From contig NZ_CP156079.1 in assembly GCF_040892545.1 (NCBI RefSeq), forward strand, positions 3,507,501 to 3,571,500: DNA of 64,000 nucleotides. Reading direction: 5' to 3'. Below, piece by piece: positions 58,072 through 64,000 of this stretch; position 1 is the stretch's first letter; each line of letters opens with the position of its first letter. The position numbers and the translations under genes were made by a program. Under the pieces are notes generated by a model. It searched no databases, was not told the DNA's origin, and was given only the letters and a program-made list of their open reading frames with translations. This DNA comes from Paracidovorax avenae (GTDB lineage Bacteria > Pseudomonadota > Gammaproteobacteria > Burkholderiales > Burkholderiaceae_C).

Positions 58072-58272
58072 GGGTGAACTCCTGGAAATTCCCGAAAAGA
58101 AACAAATGGGCGAGAGGACGGGGATGGCATCGAGCTTAGGAATTTCCGCCTGTTCCGCGCGGCCGAAACCGGCTTCCCAACCGCAGCGAATTGCGTTTTC
58201 ACGGCAGAGGCCGCAGATTCTTCTTGCATCCACGGTTCCCTGGATCCACGCACCTTGCGAAAGGCAAAGCGC

Positions 58273-58333
58273 TTCGCCCCGCCACACCGCACTTCGCAGG
58301 CACGAAATGATTTCCGCCAGTCCGTCGCAGCAT
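58273..58333 (+). promoter_or_regulatory. PIP box with -10 element (HrpX-dependent type III promoter)
   Basis: TTCGC (58273-58277), exactly 15 bases, TTCGC (58293-58297), then exactly 30 bases and CAGCAT (58328-58333), matching YANNRT. This is the full plant-inducible promoter arrangement (TTCGB-N15-TTCGB-N30-32-YANNRT) used by HrpX/HrpB regulators. The next in-frame ATG is 35 bases further on. In GC-rich DNA the box alone can arise by chance; the correct -10 spacing makes it stronger. Confidence 0.7.
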
Positions 58334-58368
58334 GGGAACCCTCCAAAGCACAGCCGTGGCTCACCACC

Positions 58369-59403
58369 ATGACCAAACTCCTTGCCTGGCTCCACAGCGG
58401 CGCGGCGTCGCGCAAACACTTTCCGTCCGGGGCCGCACCGGAAGGCCCAACGTCGGACGCGGGCCCCTCCTCGCACCGGAGCAGCAGGCAAGCCACGCCA
58501 TCGGTTGGGATTTCGGCCCGCCATGCCCGGGGATCCGCATCGAGCCCGCCGCCGCGCAATGCCTTGCCGGAAATGCCCAGGGATGCGGGCCGCCCCATCG
58601 CGTCGAGCCCGCATGCCGGAGCAGGCCTCCACGATTTTCCAGACGATGCCGCAATGGACCTCAGCGAAGAAGGCATCGAGAACCTGCTGAAGGGCCTGCG
58701 GGACGACGGATGGATTTCCGCGGAAACCCACGAGATGGAAGACGCCGGCCCGCGGCCAGGGCGCTCGGACACCATGAATCCGTGGTCGAGGGGGCACACC
58801 GGCAAGCGGGAGCCGCGCCCTCCATCCCTGGCAACCATCCGGGAGCGCCCTGCGGACGAGCTGGCTCCTCCCGGAGGCATGACGCTTCGCGAAGCGCTGC
58901 GGCGGGAGAAGGTGGAAGACGCAGAGGAGCGCCGCCAGCGCCTCCGTGAAGAGAATCCCAAACCCCCGGTCCCCCACTCGGGATATGCTCGGTTGCGGCC
59001 GATGGCATCACCCACCCAGGCGCCCTCCCCGGAAGCAAGCACGCCCATGGACGGATCGGAGGCCAGCAGCCGCACAGACTGGCATTCCTTTGCATCCTCC
59101 ACGGAATACGAGGACGCGCGAACCTCCCAGTCGCTCACCAGCCTCCACCCGGAAGCACCGCCGCCATCCCTGGCCAGTACGGCTTCGTACCATGACGCGA
59201 TGGCATCGCTGCCGGACATCGGAAGCCTGACGGACAGGGGCACGGAGGCAGCAGACCCCGCCCCTCGCCCGGCCTCCGGTACCCGGACTGCCACGCACCC
59301 CGCGGCCGGCAACGGCGCCATGCTCGATCGCTGGCTGACGGAACCCATGCCGCCCAGGGACCATCTGCTGACGCGGCTCCACTTGCAGGAGAAGCGGGAC
59401 TGA
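58369..59403 (+). CDS. Candidate type III secreted effector, orphan
   Basis: 344 residues from the ATG at 58369. I recognise no family. The first 70 residues are rich in Ser, Pro, Ala, Gly and polar residues without a hydrophobic signal, as in type III secretion signals. Two acidic/helical segments follow (DLSEEGIENLLKGLRDDGWI at about 103-122 and MTLREALRREKVEDAEERRQ at about 177-196). The C-terminal half is Ser/Thr/Pro-rich and ends in a basic helix LLTRLHLQEKRD. Codon use has more A/T at third positions than neighbouring core genes, suggesting acquisition. A PIP box with -10 element lies in front. Large open frames on the other strand over this region have no conserved features. Effector status is inferred from promoter and composition. 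Confidence 0.6.
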   Translation: MTKLLAWLHSGAASRKHFPSGAAPEGPTSDAGPSSHRSSRQATPSVGISARHARGSASSPPPRNALPEMPRDAGRPIASSPHAGAGLHDFPDDAAMDLSEEGIENLLKGLRDDGWISAETHEMEDAGPRPGRSDTMNPWSRGHTGKREPRPPSLATIRERPADELAPPGGMTLREALRREKVEDAEERRQRLREENPKPPVPHSGYARLRPMASPTQAPSPEASTPMDGSEASSRTDWHSFASSTEYEDARTSQSLTSLHPEAPPPSLASTASYHDAMASLPDIGSLTDRGTEAADPAPRPASGTRTATHPAAGNGAMLDRWLTEPMPPRDHLLTRLHLQEKRD

Positions 59404-59506
59404 CGCCTCCGCAACTCCAACCCTTCGCTCCAGCGCGAAGGATTCCTTCCCGGCATGGCGGGAGACTTTCCGGTACCGCGAACCATCGACCTCCGGAAAA
59501 ACCTCC

Positions 59507-60428
59507 ATGCGATCCAGCCCGCCCGCCCCCATCGTCCGTGAACTGGCCCTGCTGCTCGCGCTCTCCACCTGCTGGGGAGCGTCCTACACCTTCATCCGCA
59601 TCGGCGTCGAAACCATTCCGCCCGTCACCCTGATCGCGGCCCGTACCCTCGTCGCAGGCGTGCTGCTGCTCGGCATCGCCCGCTGGCGCGGCCTGCACCT
59701 GCCGCGGGATGGAAGGACCTGGACGGCGTTCCTGCTGCAGGCCGTTCTCAACAGCGTCGTGCCATTCACCTTGATCGCCTGGGCCGAGCTGACCGTGAAC
59801 GCGGCGCTGGCAACGGTGCTCAATGCCACCTCGCCCCTCTTCGCCGTGCTGCTCGCCATGCTCGCCCGTGGCCCTGAAGCCGCCACGGCACGCCAATGGG
59901 CAGGCGTGGCCTGCGGCATGCTGGGCACCTGCTGCATCGTCGGCATGGAGGCATGGCAAGGCGCCGGGCACGGCACCTGGGTCCAGCTCGCCATCGTGGC
60001 AGCTTCGCTCTGCTATGCGGTTGCCGCCCTCTTCGGGCAGCGATTCCGCAGCATGGACCCGGTGCTGCCCGCCGCCGGATCGCTGCTGTGCGGTGCGGCC
60101 GTGCTGCTGCCGCTGAGCCTGCTCTGCGACCGCCCATGGACCCTCGTCCCCAGCCGGTCATCCCTCCCTGCTGGCCCTGCTCGCCCTCGCGGTGTTCTCG
60201 ACCGCGCTCGCCCTGGTCCTTTATTTCCGCCTGCTGCGCACCCTGGGCCGCGTGGGCACCACGGCACAGGCCTATCTGCGCGTACCCATCGGCGTGGGGA
60301 TCGGCGTGGTGTTCCTCGGGGAAAGGCTGCAGCCTGCGGCGTGGATGGGCGTCGCACTCGTGGTGTCGGGCGTGGCGGCGATGGCGCTGCCGCAGCGCAA
60401 CTGGAAATGGCCTCGAGGCAACGCCTGA
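59507..60428 (+). pseudogene. EamA/DMT-family transporter disrupted by a frameshift
   Basis: The first 218 or so residues (WGASYTFIRIGVETIPPVTL, VNAALATVLNATSPLFAVLL) are a normal EamA half plus part of the second half. After LCDRPWTLVPS the transmembrane sequence continues one frame on as LLALLALAVFSTALALVLYF to a TGA at 60428. One extra base, most likely a C in TCCCTCCC near 60166-60173, explains the shift. Without correction the protein loses its last three helices. Real inactivation and a sequencing error cannot be told apart. Family members export amino acids or metabolites. Converges with the radical SAM gene two bases away. Confidence 0.8.
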
Positions 60429-60430
60429 TT

Positions 60431-61549
60431 TCAGAACAGGCTCCCCTGCCCCCTTGCCAACCCTGGCCGGTACTGCGCCATGTCCAGCTCGATCCGTTCC
60501 CGGTTCAACCCCAGCCGCCGGCACGCGGACATGAAACGCTGGCGCAGCAGGTCGGCCCACAGGCCCTTGCCTTTCATGCGGGAGCCGAAGCGGCTGTCGT
60601 AGCTGCGGCCGGCCGCGCGCGCTTCGGCGTCCAGGCCGTGCAGGTCCTGGATGCGCGCCATGACGCGCTCGGCGCGCTGCGGATAGTGCAGTTCCAGCCA
60701 CTCGCGCATGAGTCCGTCCAGCTCCCACGGCAGGCGGATGGCGGTGTAGAAGGCCGAGGTGGCGCCGGCATCGCGCGCGGCCTCCAGCACCTGCTCCATA
60801 TCCTCCGTGATGAACGGGATCTGCGGGGCCACGCTCACGCCCACCGGAATGCCCGCCTCCACCAGGGTGCGGATGGTGCGCAGCCGGCGGTGCGGGGCCG
60901 CGGCGCGCGGCTCCAGCCGACGGGCCAGCACGGGGTCGAGCGTGGTGATCGTCACGTAGGTCGCGGCCAGGCGGTCGCGCGCGAGCGGCGCGAGCAGGTC
61001 GATGTCGCGCTCCACGCCGCTGGACTTGGTGATGAGCGAGAACGGGTGGCGCACGTCGCGCAGCACCTCGATGACGGCGCGCGTGAGGCCCAGGTCGCGC
61101 TCGACCGGCTGGTAGCAGTCGGTGGCCGAGCCCACGTTGAGCAGGTGCGGCACGTGGCCGGGGCGCGCAAGCTCGTCGCGCAACACCTCGGCGATGTTGT
61201 GCTTGGCGATGATGCGGGTCTCGAAATCCAGCCCCGGCGACAGGTTGAGGTAGCTGTGCGTGGGCCGTGCATAGCAATAGACGCAGCCATGCTCGCAGCC
61301 GCGGTAGGGATTGACGGAGTGGTCGAAGAAGATGTCGGGAGAATCATTGGCGCAGATCGCGCTGCGCGCGGTTTCCAGGATCACCTGGGTGGCGGGCGGA
61401 GGCGGCGCGCCGTCCTCCCCCTCCTGCGCCGCGGGGCCACCCCAGCCATCGTCGAACGCCGCGCGCGCATCGCGCATGAATCGGTGCGGCGTGCGTGCCG
61501 CCGTGCCGCGGCCCTTGATGATCTGCAGCGGGACATGGACTTCGGTCAT
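60431..61549 (-). CDS. PA0069-family radical SAM protein (spore photoproduct lyase-like), SOS-controlled
   Basis: 372 residues. The radical SAM CX3CX2C cluster is in NPYRGCEHGCVYCYARPTHS at about 82-101, followed by IAKHNIAEVLRDEL, GSATDCYQPVE and a C-terminal basic region. It belongs to the PA0069 group related to SplB-type DNA repair enzymes; its function is unproven. The LexA site 26 bases before the ATG fits a DNA-damage role, and from memory PA0069 of Pseudomonas aeruginosa is itself in the LexA regulon. Confidence 0.85.
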   Translation of the reverse strand: MTEVHVPLQIIKGRGTAARTPHRFMRDARAAFDDGWGGPAAQEGEDGAPPPPATQVILETARSAICANDSPDIFFDHSVNPYRGCEHGCVYCYARPTHSYLNLSPGLDFETRIIAKHNIAEVLRDELARPGHVPHLLNVGSATDCYQPVERDLGLTRAVIEVLRDVRHPFSLITKSSGVERDIDLLAPLARDRLAATYVTITTLDPVLARRLEPRAAAPHRRLRTIRTLVEAGIPVGVSVAPQIPFITEDMEQVLEAARDAGATSAFYTAIRLPWELDGLMREWLELHYPQRAERVMARIQDLHGLDAEARAAGRSYDSRFGSRMKGKGLWADLLRQRFMSACRRLGLNRERIELDMAQYRPGLARGQGSLF

Positions 61550-61574
61550 GGGCACCTCCAAATGCACCGGATAA

Positions 61575-61590
61575 CTGTATGAATATACAG
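61575..61590 (-). promoter_or_regulatory. LexA (SOS) box upstream of the radical SAM gene
   Basis: CTGTATGAATATACAG: CTG-N10-CAG with AT-rich centre, close to the proteobacterial consensus CTGTATATATATACAG. It lies 26 bases before the start at 61549 and is the only such site I found in the window. Confidence 0.8.
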
Positions 61591-61711
61591 CTTTGAGATA
61601 CACTGTGCGCAGCATGAGATTTCGCTCCGTGGCACAGTAGGGGAAACGTTCCGGTCTCCCCTTTGCGCACCGGTTTTTTCCGCGCTGCCCTGGCTCGCCG
61701 CCTCTCTTCCC

Positions 61712-62293
61712 ATGAACCCGCCGTCCGCCGTATCCGCCGCTCCCGAGGCACCGGTCTCCCTGCCGGAGTCCGCTCCGCCCGCATCCGCATCGGCGGGTGC
61801 CCGCCCGGCGCCGCGCGAGACCGGCTGCGCCGCCACCCGGCGCTGGCTGCGCGGCGACTGGACCCCCGAATGGTTCTGCGCCTTCCTGGCCGGCAACCGG
61901 CGCGAGCAGGGCCGCTTCCGCCAGGAACTGGCCACCATGCGCGGCTCCGTGGCCTGGCTGCTGCGGCAGCGGCGCCAGGGCCGCTGGAGCGCCGAGGAGC
62001 GGGAGCGCCTGCGCGGCCTGATGCGCTCGGCCTCGGCCGTCAGTCCCTACCTGCTGATCTGGGCGGTGCCGGGCTCGATGCTGCTGCTGCCGTTCATGGC
62101 GTGGTTCATCGACTGGCGCCGCGGCGCACGCGAACGCGCGGCGCTGGCCGTCGTGCCGATGGAAGACGGCCTGCCGGTGGTGGCGGTGCTGTCCACCGCC
62201 GCACTGCCGGCAACCACCAGCCCCTTGCCGGGCGGGCCGGACGATGGCCCGCTCATCGACGCCCCACCCCAGCCAGCGGGCCAGGCCCGCTGA
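61712..62293 (+). CDS. Small LETM1-like membrane protein
   Basis: 193 residues. A Pro/Ala-rich start, a charged helical segment (about 45-105), then one hydrophobic helix SPYLLIWAVPGSMLLLPFMA ending WFIDWRR, which resembles the LETM1 ribosome-binding domain motif found in short bacterial proteins. The tail is Pro-rich and probably disordered. The resemblance is only over about 30 residues. Function unknown. Divergent from the radical SAM gene; it might share the LexA site but lies 120 bases from it. Confidence 0.6.
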   Translation: MNPPSAVSAAPEAPVSLPESAPPASASAGARPAPRETGCAATRRWLRGDWTPEWFCAFLAGNRREQGRFRQELATMRGSVAWLLRQRRQGRWSAEERERLRGLMRSASAVSPYLLIWAVPGSMLLLPFMAWFIDWRRGARERAALAVVPMEDGLPVVAVLSTAALPATTSPLPGGPDDGPLIDAPPQPAGQAR

Positions 62294-62375
62294 CCAGCTC
62301 CACCGCCTGGTCCGTGCCCGGATGGCGCCCGCGTCCGCTGCCGGCGGTACGACGACTGCGTTTCCCGGGGGCTTC

Positions 62376-63560
62376 TCAGCCCAGGTGGCCTGCCGCCAGG
62401 GCCACCACCAGGCCGGCACCCACCAGGCCCGCCTGCCAGCGCAGTGCCACCGTCCACGACGGCACCTGCCGCTCCACCCGCTCATAGAGCAGCCATCCTG
62501 CGGCGATGGACAGCGCGAGCGCGGCCACCATGCCCAGGGCGTTGAGGGCGACGGATTCGGGCCAGGCGACGGTGACCGCGGCGTTCACCAGCAGGCACAC
62601 GGGAAAGTGCACCAGGAATACCGAATAGGAAATGCGGCCGAGCCGTGCCCATCCACCACGCCAGGAGGACTGCGCCCGATGCACCGCCGGCACGCCGGCT
62701 CGCGGCAGCGCCGCGCGGCGCTCCTGCCAGCGCAACACCACCACCAGCCCGAGTGCCGTGCACCACGCCACCGCGATGCGTTCCCGGAAGTCCAGTGCCA
62801 GCGCCACCGCGCCCCAAAGGCCGATCAGCACCAGCCAGGCGGCAGCGGCTCGGCTGCCGCGCGGCGCGGCCACGGCCCAGCGCGCCATCATGCCCAGGCC
62901 ATAGGCACCGAAGAAGTACACCGCCCAGGCATCGAGTGACGGATGGCGGTTGAGCTCCCAGAGCGACAGCGCCGTGGCCGCGGCCACGACGACCCGCGCC
63001 GCCGGCTGGGCGGCGCCGCGGGCCTGCGCCGGCAGTACGCGGGCGCCGCGGCGCGCGGCGGCCAGCAGCAGCGCAGAAAGCACGAAGAGCTGGAAGTCGA
63101 TCGCCACGTACCAGACACCCGCCGACAGCGCCTCCTCGCCCACGACATCCTGGAGCATCAGCGCGTTCGCCAGCAGTTGCGGCAGGCTCGGCTCCGCCGG
63201 CACGGAAGGGTGGTCCAGCCAGGGCCGCACCGCCGCCGCAGCCAGCACGGCGAGCACCAGGGCCACGGCATACGGCACCGCGAGGCGCACGAAGCGCCGC
63301 CCGATCTCCGGTGCGGTGCCGTTCCAGCGTGGCCCTCCGGCCGCCGCAAGGCGCCCTGCCGCCAGGTAGCCGCCCAGCACCAGGAAGACCTGCACGGCCA
63401 TGCGGCCATAGTCGCTCAGCCAGGGGATGAGGCCCGGCATCAGCGGCTGGGCCACATCGGACATGGGCCCGTAGAAGGCCAGGTGGTGCGCCACGATCGT
63501 GGCACAGGCGATGCCCTTGATCGAATCGATCAGGGTGTTGCGGGACGGTGAGGACGGCAT
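62376..63560 (-). CDS. Acyltransferase family 3 membrane protein
   Basis: 394 residues, about ten helices. The family start NTLIDSIKGIACATIVAHHL has the active-site His (KGIA...HH pattern), with FLVLGGYL in the second helix and ISYSVFLVHFP in the penultimate one. Members O-acetylate or O-acylate cell-surface sugars such as LPS, peptidoglycan or exopolysaccharide. Substrate unknown. Transcribed convergently with the LETM1-like gene. Confidence 0.85.
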   Translation of the reverse strand: MPSSPSRNTLIDSIKGIACATIVAHHLAFYGPMSDVAQPLMPGLIPWLSDYGRMAVQVFLVLGGYLAAGRLAAAGGPRWNGTAPEIGRRFVRLAVPYAVALVLAVLAAAAVRPWLDHPSVPAEPSLPQLLANALMLQDVVGEEALSAGVWYVAIDFQLFVLSALLLAAARRGARVLPAQARGAAQPAARVVVAAATALSLWELNRHPSLDAWAVYFFGAYGLGMMARWAVAAPRGSRAAAAWLVLIGLWGAVALALDFRERIAVAWCTALGLVVVLRWQERRAALPRAGVPAVHRAQSSWRGGWARLGRISYSVFLVHFPVCLLVNAAVTVAWPESVALNALGMVAALALSIAAGWLLYERVERQVPSWTVALRWQAGLVGAGLVVALAAGHLG

Positions 63561-63719
63561 GCGGAAGGCGCGCGCACCGCGGCGCCCCCATGCAGGGCGG
63601 CGCGATGTGCGAAGAGCGGTTCTTGGTGTTGTGTGGGCCCGTGGGGGCGGTATTTTGCCCCAGCACGGCGCCCGGGGGCTGCCGCTTCCGCCCCGGTGCG
63701 CGGAAAGCGCCGCTCGCGT

Positions 63720-64000
63720 TCAGAGCGCCAGGCGTTCGCGGGCTGCGACGTACTCGCGGCGCAGGCGCCCGACCAGCTCGGCCGCCCCCGTCACTTCGGT
63801 GATCGCGCCGATGCCCTGTCCGCAGCCCCAGATGTCCTTCCAGGCCTTCTTCGCGTCGCCGCCGAAGTTCATCTTGCTGGGGTCCGATTCGGGCAGGTGG
63901 TCCGGATCGAGCCCCGCGGCACGGATGGAGGGCGCGAGGTAGTTGCCATGCACACCCGTGAAGAGGTTGCTGTAGACGATGTCGTCCGAGGTGCCCTCGA
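63720..64000 (-). CDS. Nitronate monooxygenase-family flavoprotein, C-terminal part
   Basis: Only the last 93 residues are in the window; the start lies beyond base 64000. The visible part (TSDDIVYSNLFTGVHGNYLA, DPSKMNFGG, KDIWGCGQGIGAI) matches the C-terminus of YrpB/2-nitropropane dioxygenase-type NAD(P)H:flavin enzymes, where WGCGQG contributes to FMN phosphate binding. These oxidise nitroalkanes or act as enoyl-ACP-reductase-like proteins. Confidence 0.82.
   Translation of the reverse strand, partial: EGTSDDIVYSNLFTGVHGNYLAPSIRAAGLDPDHLPESDPSKMNFGGDAKKAWKDIWGCGQGIGAITEVTGAAELVGRLRREYVAARERLAL

Noticed and set aside
57735..59486. A 583-codon minus-strand frame over the PIP-box gene
   Set aside because: Ser/Arg-rich without domains, and part of it is antisense to itself-coded HAD sequence in another frame. 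The promoter evidence favours the plus-strand gene.

Overview
The window is 64 kb of dense, GC-rich (roughly two-thirds G+C) bacterial chromosome carrying about 58 protein genes. I see no rRNA, tRNA or CRISPR array. Gene content, gene order and codon bias point to a betaproteobacterium of the family Comamonadaceae. A HrpX-type PIP box in front of an effector-like orphan gene, together with a type VI amidase toxin, suggests a plant-associated Acidovorax/Paracidovorax-type organism. That genus assignment is an inference from content, not from a marker gene.

Layout. 1-5.5 kb: the 3' end of tolA, a di-heme peroxidase, a lipoprotein phosphoesterase and an MHS-type transporter. 5.8-12.7 kb: a respiratory block, cyoABCD (bo3 quinol oxidase), a SURF1 assembly factor and a RegB/RegA-type redox two-component pair, all on the plus strand with overlapping or nearly touching genes. 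12.7-18.6 kb: a TSUP permease, a LysR regulator, trhP (yegQ), a small membrane protein divergent from an XRE/MmyB regulator, and an SbmA/BacA transporter. 18.7-31.2 kb: a TCA-cycle cluster. acnB, a CoA-ester lyase, tam (trans-aconitate methyltransferase) and mdh lie on the minus strand. A GntR regulator and sdhCDAB-sdhE-gltA lie divergently on the plus strand, with a palindromic operator between the two promoters.

31.3-32.1 kb is a short lower-GC insert encoding a Tae4-family peptidoglycan amidase and a translationally coupled small membrane protein, read here as a toxin/immunity pair. 32.2-40.8 kb: an acetyltransferase, a GlxA-type AraC regulator divergent from formaldehyde detoxification genes (adhC, S-formylglutathione hydrolase), an EptA phosphoethanolamine transferase behind a PmrA-type box, a LysR regulator and a chemoreceptor. 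40.9-58.1 kb: a catabolic region. A long minus-strand gene series holds a HAD hydrolase, an FAD amine oxidoreductase, an oligopeptide-type ABC importer, a tartrate/D-malate dehydrogenase and succinate-semialdehyde dehydrogenase. Divergent from it are an acetyltransferase, a GhrA-like reductase, an omega-aminotransferase and an Lrp regulator. Together they look like uptake and oxidation of an amine or amino-acid-derived compound.

55.57-56.20 kb is a 631-bp element with very long terminal inverted repeats, each containing a perfect hairpin; its right end supplies the stop codon of the neighbouring M20 hydrolase. 58.3-59.4 kb: a PIP box plus correctly spaced -10 element precedes a Ser/Pro-rich orphan protein, a candidate type III effector. 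59.5-64 kb: a frameshifted EamA transporter, an SOS-box-controlled radical SAM gene, a small LETM1-like membrane protein, an acyltransferase and the end of a nitronate monooxygenase-family gene.

The best candidates for new biology are the PIP-box gene, the Tae4 gene with an unusual two-helix partner, and the inverted-repeat element. Several regulatory sites (GntR, XRE, GlxA, PmrA, LexA) were found by direct reading of symmetry and would be quick to check by comparison with related genomes.
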